The notes: generated by a model not told the origin, from the sequence alone. 64,000 nucleotides of DNA from Tragulus kanchil (GCA_022376925.1 JAIOJX010000025.1:182155801-182219800); one strand, 5' to 3'. Numbered from the stretch's first letter, positions 47,813-60,784 are shown. Numbers and translations are program-made.

Positions 47813-48147
47813 AGCTTTTGGTAATACACTAATATAATTCTCTCATTGATCAGTTTCTTATATTTTTCATAACACCTACGTACTCAAAAATGCATGCCAA
47901 AATGAAACTTTAACTTTATTTCTCCGGGAAAATGATTCATGGTACTTTTTATAGCTATCAATAAGTATAATAGCATCTGCCTCCTTACCATTACATTTGA
48001 GTGTATTTTCTCTTTAAATGAAATGGTGGATGTTTCAACTCTCTCCATCTAAAAGTGTCCAACATTATTCCCAAAAGCTCTGTGCTGAGTTTCCTTGGAT
48101 GAAATCTACCTTGTCATCTAGAGCTTTGTACTTCCTGGTTTGTATAG

Positions 48148-48534
<387 letters not shown>

Positions 48535-49314
48535 TGATGTCCAGGGACAGGATAGCATGGCCATGGAGCCCAGTGAAGCTGATCAGCTGATTCTGGGATC
48601 TTTATCTATTTACATAAATAAATAAAGCCCAAATGTTATCTTTTTAAAATATTTTAAAATATATTTAAAATGTTGAAGTGTCAAAAAATATTAAAATAGT
48701 TTAAAATACACTTAGAATTTGTATTTTTTTTTTTTTTATAGAATTTGTATTTTTACATACACTATGTATATGACTAATCTTATTTGCAGTGCGTGCATGC
48801 CTGCCTGTGGTCTCAGTCACTCAGTCGTGTCCAACTCTTTGCGACCCCCGCCAGCCTCCTCTGTCCATGGGATTTCCCAGGGATGGGGGCGGAGCGGGGG
48901 TGGTGTTGCCATACTCTTCTCCAGGGGATCTTCCCAAGCCAGGGATTGAACTCAGATCTCATGCGTATTTTTTGCAGTAAGCTTTTGGTAATACACTAAT
49001 ATAATTCTCTCATTGATCAGTTTCTTATATTTTTCATAACACCTACGTACCAAAAATGCATGCCAAAAATGAAACTTTAACTTTATTTCTCCGGGAAAAT
49101 GATTCATGGTACTTTTTATAGCTATCAATAAGTATAATAGCATCTGCCTCCTTACCATTACATTTGAGTGTATTTTCTCTTTAAATGAAATGGTGGATGT
49201 TTCAACTCTCTCCATCTAAAAGTGTCCAACATTATTCCCAAAAGCTCTGTGCTGAGTTTCCTTGGATGAAATCTACCTTGTCATCTAGAGCTTTGTACTT
49301 CCTGGTTTGTATAG

Positions 49315-49566
<252 letters not shown>

Positions 49567-49577
49567 TGACATTTGAT

Positions 49578-49602
49578 ATGTGTGTGTGTGTGTGTGTGTG
49601 TA
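49578..49602. repeat. (TG)n microsatellite
   Basis: A run of TG units followed by TACACACG, about 60 bases past the exon K donor. Confidence 0.75.
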
Positions 49603-49764
49603 CACACGTAGCCTATTCATTATTTTTCCTGAATCCAATGTTTAAATAATCTCTTTGTCTCAAGATGATGACATCTGAACTAGGAAAACTTTGGATTGTA
49701 GGACTGAAGAATATTAAGCATTAGTGTGCCAAATGGTCCCAACTTAGTCAGGAATTCAATGCCA

Positions 49765-49988
49765 TTTTTTAAATTAATTTATTTGCTGGCTGCATCGGGC
49801 TTTAGTTGCAGCCTGTAGGATCTCCATTGAATCATGAGGCCTTTCATTGCATAGACTCTCTAGTTGCAGCCTGTGGGCTTAGTGGCTCCGAGGCGTGTAG
49901 GATCTTAGACCACCTACTGGGGATCAAACCCATGTTCCCTACATTGAAAGGAAGATTCTTAACCCCTGGACCACCAGGGAAGTCCCTC
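49765..49988 (-). mobile_element. tRNA-derived SINE, CHR/Bov-t type
   Basis: TTAATTTATTTGCTGGCTGC, AGTTGCAGCCTGTGGGC and GGACCACCAGGGAAGTCCC read as a reversed ruminant SINE, older than the Bov-A2 copies. Confidence 0.72.
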
Positions 49989-50249
49989 AATGCAGTTTTA
50001 ATCCCATCAGAATTTACTGACCAAACGCCATGGTGTTAAGCACTGCAGGGAAGAAATAAGTAGGATGTGAACAGCCTTTGGCAGGAGGAGGAAGGGGTAA
50101 CAGGTGCTTTACTTGACATCAAAAGGCAAAAATGAAGCAAGGGTTTTAGCAATGTCATTTGGGTGAGCTTAGCTTCTCGTCTGCAGTGACTCTGTTATCT
50201 CCGTGGCCTCTATTTCTGCACAAACCCTGGAACTGGTAAAAACAAACAT

Positions 50250-50720
50250 CGTATGTTATGTGTGGAATTTAGAAAAACGATACTGACAAACCTGTGTGCA
50301 GGACAGAACTAGAGACTCAGACAGAGAGAACAGACTGCAGACACAGCAGGGGAAGGAGAGGGTGGGACGAACAGAGAGCAGATAGCTAGTGAAGGAAAGA
50401 CAGAAAGAGGGCTAGTCCCTCAGTCATGCCCAACTCTCTGCGACCCCGTGGAGAGCAGCCCACCAGGCTCCTCTGTCCATGGGATTCTTCAGGCAAGAAT
50501 ACTGGAGTGGGTTGTCATGTCCTCTTCCAGGGGATCTTCCTGACCCAGGGACCAAGCTTGTGTCTCCGGCATTGCAGGCGGATTCTTCACCACTAGGGCC
50601 ACCTGGAAAGCCCTAGCTAATGAGTAGGAAGCTGCTATAAAGAACAGGGGACTCAACCTTGTTAATTGGCTATAGCCCAATACAAAATGTTTTTGATGTT
50701 AAAACAAATAAAAATAAAAA
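50250..50720 (+). mobile_element. L1 3' end split by a Bov-A2 SINE
   Basis: TGTGTGGAATTTAGAAAAAC and AGGACAGAACTAGAGACTCA are L1 3' end. A reversed Bov-A2 sits at 50410-50614 (CTAGTCCCTCAGTCATGCCC to GCCACCTGGAAAGCCC). The L1 resumes with GGCTATAGCCCAATACAAAA. Confidence 0.77.
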
Positions 50721-50724
50721 TTTA

Positions 50725-50998
50725 GGGCTTCCTTGGTGGTCCAGTGGGTAGGGACACCGCCTTGGCGTGCAAGGGGCACTGGTTCAATCCCTGGCCTGGG
50801 AAGATCCCACATGCCGCGGAGCGGCTGGACCGATGTGTCCAATTACCGAGCCGGAGCTCTGGAGCACATGTGCCCAGAGCCGGTGCTCTGTGACAAGAGA
50901 GGCCACCGCGATGGGAGGCCCACAGGAGCCAAAGAACAAAGATGGATGAAAATGGACAAATGAAAGATCAATAGAAGTGGCCAAAGAAAAAAAATTTT
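50725..50998 (+). mobile_element. CHR-type tRNA-derived SINE
   Basis: GGGCTTCCTTGGTGGTCCAG to CAATAGAAGTGGCCAAAG, with CpG sites kept. It is inserted at the L1 tail. Confidence 0.83.
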
Positions 50999-51110
50999 TT
51001 TAAAGAAGTAAAAATAAAGTGTTAATAAATAAAAGAACAGGAAACTCAGCTCGGTGGTCTGTGGTGACCTAGAGGAGTGGGATGGGGCTGAGGGCTGAGA
51101 TTGGGGGAGT

Positions 51111-51127
51111 GGGGGGGGGGGGGGGGG
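51111..51127. repeat. G17 homopolymer
   Basis: Seventeen consecutive G follow GATTGGGGGAGT. The true length is doubtful and the strand could form a G-quadruplex. Confidence 0.8.
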
Positions 51128-51505
51128 TTGGGAGGAAACTCAGAAGGGCGGGGATGTATGTAAACATTCAGCTGACTGTGCACTGTTATACAGCAGAAAC
51201 TCACACAATATTTAAAGCTCTGATGCTCCAATTTTTTTTCACTTTAAATAAAATTTTAAAAACTGTAATTTGTAACCCCAGATGTCTCTTTTACTTATAA
51301 GGCAGTTCAGTCAACTGATTCCAAATCCTGGATGCTGCATCAAAGACCAATTCTGAACCAAAAGTTCGGAGGGAAGTAGAAGGAAGATTTAGAACTGTAA
51401 TTCGTGAATTAAACCTCAAATAATTCTCTCCTCTCAAAAAAAAAAAAGGCATGAGAGTGCCAGTATTTTAAAATCATAAAAGTATTGCTTCCTTTTTAAT
51501 TTTAG

Positions 51506-51598
51506 GACTATGAGAAACGGTTACGAGACAGACATGTAATCGAGACCAAGGACCACATCGATACCCACAGGGCCACAGTAGCCAAGTACCTCCAGCAG
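51506..51598 (+). CDS. CC2D2A: CC2D2A exon L
   Basis: This short 93-bp exon (phase 0 to 0, 31 codons) follows acceptor TTTTTAATTTTAG and ends CAGCAG/gtaagg. It encodes [20 protein letters not shown] and [11 protein letters not shown]. The sequence agrees with the human exon except for a few conservative changes. It is single copy and in frame with K and M. Confidence 0.96.
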
Positions 51599-51704
51599 GT
51601 AAGGAAAACCAGTTTGCACAGTCCTCCAAGGGGACAAACAGCCAGCATCCTGAGGTTGGAGGAGGCTAGTTTCTATGCATAACCCTTGTAGGCTTACTTT
51701 CTCA

Positions 51705-52112
51705 TAATTGTTTAGTCCCTCAGGCATGTTCGACTCTCTCATGACCCTCTGGACTGTAGCCCTTCAGGCTCCTCTGTCTGTGGGATTTTCCAGGCAAAAA
51801 TACTGGAGGGGGTTGCCATTTCCTTGTTAGGGAGTCCCCCAAGGAATATTCTAAAGTGTAAAGTTCTACAGTCACAATAACAACATGAACTTTTCTCTTC
51901 CTTTCAAGACTAGACACAAAATCATTTATCCTATAGCAGCCTGCATTCCTTTATGGCTTACCAAGATCCTTTTTCCTTGGGATTTTTCAGGCAAGAATAC
52001 TGGTGTGGGTGGCCATTTCCTCCTCCAGGGGATCTTCCCAACCCAGGAATTGAACCCACATCTGAATTGGCAGGCGGGTTCTTTACCACAGAGCCACCAG
52101 GGAAACTCTTCT
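51705..52112 (-). mobile_element. Two Bov-A2 pieces, antisense
   Basis: 51705-51830 gives GTTTAGTCCCTCAGGCATGT to GGGTTGCCATTTCCTTG; 51955-52112 gives TTTTCAGGCAAGAATACTGG to GAGCCACCAGGGAAACTC. They may be separate truncated copies. Confidence 0.72.
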
Positions 52113-52594
52113 CCTAATTACAGATACAAAGTTGATTAACAGCTGTCTTCATCTTTGGAACATGGTTAATTGGTTCTCCTTTGTATTAGTTTGGCGTCAT
52201 GGTTATAAGTGATAAAAACTCCAATTTGAACTAGCTCGGGCACCAAAGGGAATGTATTCAATGACGGGTCACTGGAAAAACTAGGCTATGTCTCAGTTTA
52301 TTATCAGTGGTTATCTCAAGACGAAAATGGTTACAAGGAACTTACTTTATAAACCATGATGATTTTTTAAATATTTCAATGTTTGCTGTGCAAAAACTTA
52401 TAAATTTGATTAGGTCCCCTTTGCTTATTTTATTTCTATTGCCTTGGAAGACTCACTAAACATAAAATTACAATAGAAATGTATGCATCTTATTACCTTT
52501 GTAATAAAAAAGTTTTATAAACCACGTACTAACTTCCCTTCTACACTAGAAAATCAAAATAGTCTTTTGTCCTTCCTTCTTTTAATGAATTTAA
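52113..52594. other. Intron L-M, nothing recognised
   Basis: AT-rich, single copy; no exon or repeat family was recognised. Confidence 0.5.
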
Positions 52595-52761
52595 CTTGTA
52601 AGAAATGCTACAATGACTACCATACATTTTTCCCAGCCAGTTAATCAACCCTGTAGCTCATCTATAAAAAGATGATAACGTTTGAGAGATCCTCCAATTA
52701 AAACATAATTAGGTACTAAGTCAGTCTGAGAAGAACTGAATCACTTCTGAAGTATGTGTGC

Positions 52762-52972
52762 TTCAAAGTGTGCGAGTCGCTCAGTTGTGTCTAGCTGTTT
52801 GTGGTCTCATGGTCTGTAGCCCCCAAACCTCCTCTGTCCGTGGAATTCTCCAGGCAAGAATCCCGGAGTGGGTATCCACTCCCTTCTCGAGGGGATCTTC
52901 CCGACCCAGGGGTCAAACCCAGGTCTCCTGCATGACAGGCAGATTCTTTACCATCTGAGCCACCGGGGAAGT
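52762..52972 (-). mobile_element. Bov-A2/Bov-tA SINE
   Basis: GAGTCGCTCAGTTGTGTCTA to GAGCCACCGGGGAAGTCC in reverse. The copy is at 53844-54054. Confidence 0.84.
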
Positions 52973-53021
52973 CCTTGTGTGCTTCCAGATCGGTCTTGTT
53001 TTCTGGAGTTCTTCATTCATT

Positions 53022-53235
53022 TTTGTTGTTGTTCAGTCACCAAGTTGTGTCTGACTCTTTGCGACCCCATGGACTGCAGCAGGCCAGGCCTCCTTGTCCC
53101 TCACCATCTCTCGGAGTTTGCCCAACTTCATGTCCACTGAATCCGTGATGCCATCCAACCGTCTCATCCTCTGTCACCCTCTTCTCCTGCTGTCTTCAGT
53201 CTTTCTCAGCATCAGGGTCTTCTCCCTGATGCATG
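53022..53235 (-). mobile_element. BovB 3'-derived (ART2-type) fragment
   Basis: GTTGTTGTTCAGTCACCAAG to CTTTCTCAGCATCAGGGTC in reverse. The supposed copy at 54104-54312 differs at many sites in its first 140 bases and then matches exactly. Confidence 0.76.
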
Positions 53236-53502
53236 CACTCAGAGAGTCATGAGTTCAGTCCGCTAAGATCTACGCTCTTACCTACCAGGAATCTGTCCAG
53301 ATCCTGAGACTATAGCAGTGAATGAAATCGAATGTCCCCCCCTTAGGGAGCCTCCGCTGGTGAGGACAGCTGGAGTATGTACTGTAGGTCAGAGCAGTGG
53401 CGTAATGCGAAGGGGCAGCTGCCCGGGAATGACAGTAGCGCGGGGAACGCTGCACTTCAGAGAACAAAAGCATTCTACATAAAACAGCCTTCTCTTCCTC
53501 AG

Positions 53503-53593
53503 GTTAGAGAATCAGTGATGAATCGTTTCCTCATTGCAAAACACCATTTTTTCTTTCGGATTTGATAGTAGAAGAAGAAGTTCCCAATATCAG
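53503..53593 (+). pseudogene. CC2D2A: CC2D2A exon M, copy with 1-base frameshift
   Basis: This 91-bp version of exon M has proper splice sites but only six T in the run at 53547-53552, where the second copy has seven. The lost base moves the frame after KHHFF and brings a TGA stop a few codons on. It lies in the first unit of the duplication 52595-54757. A homopolymer sequencing or consensus error is the likeliest cause; the intact copy is at 54583. Confidence 0.88.
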
Positions 53594-54582
53594 GTAAAGA
53601 ACAAACGATCTTTTTGTTATTCCTTTTAAAATCTATTAGCATGGTGTTATGGGAATTATTTCCTATAATAGTAAGGCTTGTAAGAAATGCTACAATGACT
53701 ACCATACATTTTTCCCAGCCAGTTAATCAACCCTGTAGCTCATCTATAAAAAGATGATAACGTTTGAGAGATCCTCCAATTAAAACATAATTAGGTACTA
53801 AGTCAGTCTGAGAAGAACTGAATCACTTCTGAAGTATGTGTGCTTCAAAGTGTGCGAGTCGCTCAGTTGTGTCTAGCTGTTTGTGGTCTCATGGTCTGTA
53901 GCCCCCAAACCTCCTCTGTCCGTGGAATTCTCCAGGCAAGAATCCCGGAGTGGGTATCCACTCCCTTCTCGAGGGGATCTTCCCGACCCAGGGGTCAAAC
54001 CCAGGTCTCCTGCATGACAGGCAGATTCTTTACCATCTGAGCCACCGGGGAAGTCCTTGTGTGCTTCCAGATCGGTCTTGTTTTCTGGAGTTCTTCATTC
54101 ATTTTTGTTTTTGTTCAGTCGCCAAATTGTGTCCAACTCTGCAACCTCATGGACTGCAGCACACCAGACTTTCCTGTCCCTCACCATCACCCAGAGTTTG
54201 CCCAACTTTATGTCTGTTGAATAAGTGATGGCATCCAACCTTCTCATCCTCTGTCACCCTCTTCTCCTGCTGTCTTCAGTCTTTCTCAGCATCAGGGTCT
54301 TCTCCCTGATGCATGCACTCAGAGAGTCATGAGTTCAGTCCGCTAAGATCTACGCTCTTACCTACCAGGAATCTGTCCAGATCCTGAGACTATAGCAGTG
54401 AATGAAATCGAATGTCCCCCCCTTAGGGAGCCTCCGCTGGTGAGGACAGCTGGAGTATGTACTGTAGGTCAGAGCAGTGGCGTAATGCGAAGGGGCAGCT
54501 GCCCGGGAATGACAGTAGCGCGGGGAACGCTGCACTTCAGAGAACAAAAGCATTCTACATAAAACAGCCTTCTCTTCCTCAG

Positions 54583-54674
54583 GTTAGAGAATCAGTGATG
54601 AATCGTTTCCTCATTGCAAAACACCATTTTTTTCTTTCGGATTTGATAGTAGAAGAAGAAGTTCCCAATATCAG
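54583..54674 (+). CDS. CC2D2A: CC2D2A exon M (intact copy)
   Basis: This 92-bp exon (phase 0 to 2) follows acceptor CTCTTCCTCAG and ends ATATCAG/gtaaag. It encodes [20 protein letters not shown] and [10 protein letters not shown], matching the human run VRESVINRFLIAK and IVEEEVPNI. The final AG joins the C of exon N to give Ser. This copy, with seven T at 54627-54633, keeps the frame. Confidence 0.96.
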
Positions 54675-54839
54675 GTAAAGAACAAACGATCTTTTTGTTA
54701 TTCCTTTTAAAATCTATTAGCATGGTGTTATGGGAATTATTTCCTATAAATATAAGGTTTTTATCCGGGTATGGTGTGCCTTTGGCCCCCTAACAGTCCT
54801 GGAAACTGGTAAGGCCTGATGGGTGCCTAATGTCTCATC

Positions 54840-55160
54840 TGGGGGGTTCTGTTAGCACCGGTCTCCTGGGACCCTCTCCATCACCTTCCAGGAGGCCCCG
54901 TCCACCTCCCGCCACCTCCAGGTGCGCTCCCGGCCCTCCAGCCTCTCACCTCCGTCCCGTGAAGTGGGACAGCGTCCTCTCCTGCCTTCATCTTCTGCCC
55001 CTGCCGGGGTGTCCCTCCCTCTGCCGTCACAGGGCAGTGGGGTGGCCGAGAATGACCCTGCGGAGACTCTGAGTGGCGGGGAGAGGCCTGGTTCCATCAC
55101 CACCACCGGGAGGCCCAGAGCTGCCGCCTGCTTGGTGAGGGGTGGGCGCGGCACGGGAAA
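54840..55160. other. GC-rich intron patch
   Basis: This C/G-rich stretch has few repeats. A 74-100 residue frame is open on both strands, but neither resembles a known protein. No exon of CC2D2A is missing here, so it is taken as intron. Confidence 0.4.
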
Positions 55161-55750
55161 ACGGGTGTCTACGTAGAAGTTGGGAACTGACTGTCATCAT
55201 TTGTTTGATTGTCTCCCGATCATTTAGAATAACCCTCACATGGTCTCCAGCTGAGGTGGTTGCATGAAAGAGGAAAGAGAACGTTCCATATTGGTGGGCT
55301 AGGACAGACTTTTAACTTCATGACCCTTCCTGTGATTAAACCTCTCGGCCTCCTGAAAGGGTGATCTCCTGTGCATGTACTTACCCCTCAGTGGGCATGG
55401 AGACCAAAACATGGTGTGATCTGTCGCAGCCCCTTTTCCTGACTTTGAGTCCGTCCTCGTGCAGGAGGGAGGCTGAGCCCACAGAGCGGTCATGCAGACC
55501 CTCTCTATTCCAGGCCCAGAGTCCACTCATTGAATGTTGTCTTTTTCAGTCGTGAAGATTATACGTTAGAGTAGATAATGGTTTTTCATGCTGTTTTTCC
55601 ATTTCTTTTCTTTCTTTTTCCTTTTTCTGCTTTACTTTTCTGCATTAAGTTCTGAAGGCTCAGGGTATGTTTCTTTCTTCTTTTAATTTTGGTTTGTTCT
55701 TGGTTTTCCGTTAAGATATTTCTGTAGATAATGGTCCCAGCCACCAAGAT

Positions 55751-57904
55751 GCTCTTGTGCTGACTAAGGGGGCATCTAAGTCTCGTGACAGTAGGCTCCG
55801 CTTTGGGAGGGAGAAAGTATTGAGGAAAGAAGGGGTGTGCCATGTTACAACCTCCTGGCAGAGGTATCTCCCATGGGTCCCCAAGTTTGGGTTAGGTGAG
55901 GCATCCTGGCAGAGGGAGGAAGAAGATGCACTGTTGTTCGTAACAATGTGGATGGACCTTTGAGGGCAGTCTGTTAAATCAGATGAGTCAGAGAAAGACA
56001 CGCACTGTGTGATTCTCACTTATAAGTGGAATCTAAAAGAGCCACACCAATAAGAAAAGAGACTAGAATGCTGGTCACCAGGGGCTGGGAGCAGGAGGAA
56101 CTGGAGGAATCTTTAAGGGTATAATGGTATAAGCCTACAACCAATAGATTACTAACTCCTGGAGATTTAATGCACAGCATAGCGATTATAGTCAACAATA
56201 CTGATTATAAACTTCAAGGGTGCTAAGAGACTAGATCTTAATTGTTTTCAACACACAGAGAAAAAGAAACAGTAATTACCTGAAGTGATAGAGGTGTGCG
56301 CTATGTAACCATATATAAATGTATCAAACCAATATACTGTACTCCTTAAACCTGTACAGTGTTACATGTCAATTATATCTCCATTAAAATTTTAAAATGA
56401 AAATGTAGAGTAAAGAGATTTGCAAAATGGTGTCATTCTCTTCATGCTCTTAGTTTTGGAAAGAACAGCTATTTTTCACAATTGTATATGATGTTGTTAC
56501 ATTATGGGCTTATTCTTGTCTTCAATGAGTTAATGAAAAAAAACAAAATACATACAACTATTCAAAGAAGAAGCTGGGCTGTGAAATCAGGGTGCTCCGA
56601 GTTTGAAGCCCAGCTCCCTCTCTTCCTGTTTAGGAGCCTCCAGCAAATTCCATCACCTCTTGGAGCCTCCAGTTTCTTCCTAGGAAAGATGGGGTGATGT
56701 CTTTGTCAGGATTGTAACTATTGCATGCGAGGCCCCTAGCATCTGCCTGGCCTGTAGCGGTCTGTCGAACAGGAGCTTCCCTGGGCTCTGGAGACCTCAC
56801 AGACTCACAGCCCCGGAGGTCCCTTAAGCTCTTGTGCTGACTAAGGGGGCATCTAAGTCTCGTGACAGTAGGCTCCGCTTTGGGAGGGAGAAAGTATTGA
56901 GGAAAGAAGGGGTGTGCCATGTTACAACCTCCTGGCAGAGGTATCTCCCATGGGTCCCCAAGTTTGGGTTAGGTGAGGCATCCTGGCAGAGGGAGGAAGA
57001 AGATGCACTGTTGTTCGTAACAATGTGGATGGACCTTTGAGGGCAGTCTGTTAAATCAGATGAGTCAGAGAAAGACACGCACTGTGTGATTCTCACTTAT
57101 AAGTGGAATCTAAAAGAGCCACACCAATAAGAAAAGAGACTAGAATGCTGGTCACCAGGGGCTGGGAGCAGGAGGAACTGGAGGAATCTTTAAGGGTATA
57201 ATGGTATAAGCCTACAACCAATAGATTACTAACTCCTGGAGATTTAATGCACAGCATAGCGATTATAGTCAACAATACTGATTATAAACTTCAAGGGTGC
57301 TAAGAGACTAGATCTTAATTGTTTTCAACACACAGAGAAAAAGAAACAGTAATTACCTGAAGTGATAGAGGTGTGCGCTATGTAACCATATATAAATGTA
57401 TCAAACCAATATACTGTACTCCTTAAACCTGTACAGTGTTACATGTCAATTATATCTCCATTAAAATTTTAAAATGAAAATGTAGAGTAAAGAGATTTGC
57501 AAAATGGTGTCATTCTCTTCATGCTCTTAGTTTTGGAAAGAACAGCTATTTTTCACAATTGTATATGATGTTGTTACATTATGGGCTTATTCTTGTCTTC
57601 AATGAGTTAATGAAAAAAAACAAAATACATACAACTATTCAAAGAAGAAGCTGGGCTGTGAAATCAGGGTGCTCCGAGTTTGAAGCCCAGCTCCCTCTCT
57701 TCCTGTTTAGGAGCCTCCAGCAAATTCCATCACCTCTTGGAGCCTCCAGTTTCTTCCTAGGAAAGATGGGGTGATGTCTTTGTCAGGATTGTAACTATTG
57801 CATGCGAGGCCCCTAGCATCTGCCTGGCCTGTAGCGGTCTGTCGAACAGGAGCTTCCCTGGGCTCTGGAGACCTCACAGACTCACAGCCCCGGAGGTCCC
57901 TTAA
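55751..57904. repeat. Direct tandem duplication 16 (units 55751-56827 and 56828-57904)
   Basis: The units start GCTCTTGTGCTGAC and end GGAGGTCCCTTAA, at an offset of 1077 bp with no spacer. The two are almost perfectly identical. They hold an L1 3' end in sense orientation and no exon. Confidence 0.93.
55915..56400 (+). mobile_element. L1 3' end
   Basis: AACAATGTGGATGGACCTTT, TTCTCACTTATAAGTGGAAT and the end ATCTCCATTAAAATTTTAAA are L1 3' end. The copy is at 56992-57477. Confidence 0.75.
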
Positions 57905-58337
57905 GAGGCACCATCTCCCCGGCGGGCCCATGCCTCTCGGAAGGAGAACGCCAGTCCAGCTGACCGCCTGGCGGCGTCAGCACTCGCAGGGCAGCAGAGA
58001 GCGTGAGCGCTGCCCGCCTGAGGCCAGCTCTGTGGTTGTCGGGCCGAACTGTTAACGCCATCTGCCTGATACCAAGTCAGAACTGAGCTCTCCTTAGTCT
58101 CTGGGGCAGGACTGAGCTGTGTGCTCGCTGGCCCCTTCTCCTGTGATGCGCAGCTCTCCTCTTGCAGGAAGTATTCATGGAGGTCATCTCAGGGAGAGGT
58201 AGAGAGACACAGAGAAGGATCCCCTGCTCGCCCGCCCCTCCCTTCCTCTGTCTCCATCCCCTCCTCTCTCTGGCACGGTCACTGGCATCCTAACCGTCGT
58301 CACTGGCCCAGCAGTCACTGTGGGAGGGCCTCTGCGA
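57905..58337. other. Intron M-N, nothing recognised
   Basis: GC-rich single-copy intron. No exon or repeat family was recognised. Confidence 0.5.
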
Positions 58338-58526
58338 ATGCTAGCCCAGTCCTGGGGTGCTCTGTGCATACTCCTCACTGAGTCCTCTCAGCAACCCCAG
58401 GAGGTAGGTGTCTCTAGTTTATAGAGGAGGAAACAGAGACTACAAGAGGTGGAATCATTTGCCCTAGGTGAGCAAGGGGCACACCTGGTTTTGCCGAACT
58501 CCAGAGAGCGGGATATCCCAGGCTGT

Positions 58527-58840
58527 CCCCACCAGCCACCATGTGGAGCAGGCTCAGGAGTGCTCCCACCAGCCACCATGTGGATGGAGCAGGCTCAGGA
58601 GTGCTCCCACCAGCCACCATGTGGAGCAGGTTCAAGAGTGCTCCCACCAGCCACCATGTGGATGGAGCAGGCTCAGGAGTGCTCCCACCAGCCACCAGGT
58701 GGATGGAGCAGGCTCAGGAGTGCTCCCACCAGCCACCATGAGATGGAGCAGGCTCAGGAGTGCTCCCAGCCACCATGTGGATGGAGCAGGCTCAGGAGTG
58801 CTCCCAGCCACCATGTGGATGGAGCAGGCTCAGGAGTACT
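58527..58840. repeat. Minisatellite, about 8 units of 36-41 bp
   Basis: The unit is of the form CCACCAGCCACCATGTGGAT followed by GGAGCAGGCTCAGGAGTGCT. Three unit variants occur: with or without the GGAT step, and a shortened CCCAGCC start in the last two. It reads open in several frames only because of its periodicity. The second copy at 59644-59957 has the same units in the same order. Confidence 0.92.
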
Positions 58841-59307
58841 CAGGGCTCCAGGAGAGGGAGCACCCCTGCCGGCGGATGGGGCTGGGCCCTGAGGGAAGGG
58901 GACTCCACAGCCCTGAAACGTGGTAGAACTGCAACCAAGTGGGCAGACGAGGAGGAAGGTGGAAGGAGGCATTCAGCATGCCGGACTGACAGGAGCAAAA
59001 GCTGACCGCTGAAGGGCTTAGGCCACGCTTGAGGGGCTGGTGGATGAGCAAGGCAGAGAGCAAGCAGGAAGTGCAGAGAGGGGCCAGGACAGGAGGGTCT
59101 TCCCCACATCAGGAGCAGCTAAAATGCATGTTAACCATCTACACAGTAGGCTCTCCCCAATCCTGGAAGAATTTCTTGACAATTTGCCCACCTCTCCACC
59201 CACTTAAAGAGGCAAAGACTTCTATAGGGGCCTGTGAGGGGCCTTAGGGCAGAATGTGGGAAGGTATCTCATGACTTTCCAGATCTTTCTTTTCCCTAGA
59301 GTCCTAA

Positions 59308-59538
<231 letters not shown>

Positions 59539-60424
59539 TAGAGGAGGAAACAGAGACTACAAGAGGTGGAATCATTTGCCCTAGGTGAGCAAGGGGCACA
59601 CCTGGTTTTGCCGAACTCCAGAGAGCGGGATATCCCAGGCTGTCCCCACCAGCCACCATGTGGAGCAGGCTCAGGAGTGCTCCCACCAGCCACCATGTGG
59701 ATGGAGCAGGCTCAGGAGTGCTCCCACCAGCCACCATGTGGAGCAGGTTCAAGAGTGCTCCCACCAGCCACCATGTGGATGGAGCAGGCTCAGGAGTGCT
59801 CCCACCAGCCACCAGGTGGATGGAGCAGGCTCAGGAGTGCTCCCACCAGCCACCATGAGATGGAGCAGGCTCAGGAGTGCTCCCAGCCACCATGTGGATG
59901 GAGCAGGCTCAGGAGTGCTCCCAGCCACCATGTGGATGGAGCAGGCTCAGGAGTACTCAGGGCTCCAGGAGAGGGAGCACCCCTGCCGGCGGATGGGGCT
60001 GGGCCCTGAGGGAAGGGGACTCCACAGCCCTGAAACGTGGTAGAACTGCAACCAAGTGGGCAGACGAGGAGGAAGGTGGAAGGAGGCATTCAGCATGCCG
60101 GACTGACAGGAGCAAAAGCTGACCGCTGAAGGGCTTAGGCCACGCTTGAGGGGCTGGTGGATGAGCAAGGCAGAGAGCAAGCAGGAAGTGCAGAGAGGGG
60201 CCAGGACAGGAGGGTCTTCCCCACATCAGGAGCAGCTAAAATGCATGTTAACCATCTACACAGTAGGCTCTCCCCAATCCTGGAAGAATTTCTTGACAAT
60301 TTGCCCACCTCTCCACCCACTTAAAGAGGCAAAGACTTCTATAGGGGCCTGTGAGGGGCCTTAGGGCAGAATGTGGGAAGGTATCTCATGACTTTCCAGA
60401 TCTTTCTTTTCCCTAGAGTCCTAA

Positions 60425-60613
<189 letters not shown>

Positions 60614-60784
60614 TGAGAGCCCTCTGCACAGCCCTGGGGTGGACGCAGGGTCCCGTCACCTGACAGTATGTTCACTCTCACTGTTAGCATACTTGGGGGC
60701 CGAGGGCAAGGATGGGGTGAGGCCGGGGGTTCTTAATGAAATCATGACCCCATGGGTTGCAAGCAAGTAACAGAACCAGAACCA

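Larger units (their letters stand above)
52595..54757. repeat. Direct tandem duplication 15 (units 52595-53675 and 53677-54757)
   Basis: The units start CTTGTAAGAAATGC and end TTTCCTATAA, at an offset of 1080-1082 bp. Each carries two SINE/LINE fragments and exon M. Unlike the other pairs, a 140-base patch in the middle (53026-53165 against 54108-54242) is strongly diverged while the flanks match. Confidence 0.92.

Noticed and set aside
54840..55160. GC-rich patch as a hidden exon or CpG-island promoter
   Set aside because: Exons M and N join in phase without it, and no start, known domain or transcript evidence can be seen.
58527..58840. CRISPR-like regular repeat array
   Set aside because: Units are contiguous and similar throughout with no unique spacers, and the DNA is mammalian.
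58468..58926. Repetitive 147-152 codon frames that look like a repeat protein
   Set aside because: They are open on both strands only because the minisatellite unit lacks stops; no splice signals or family resemblance.
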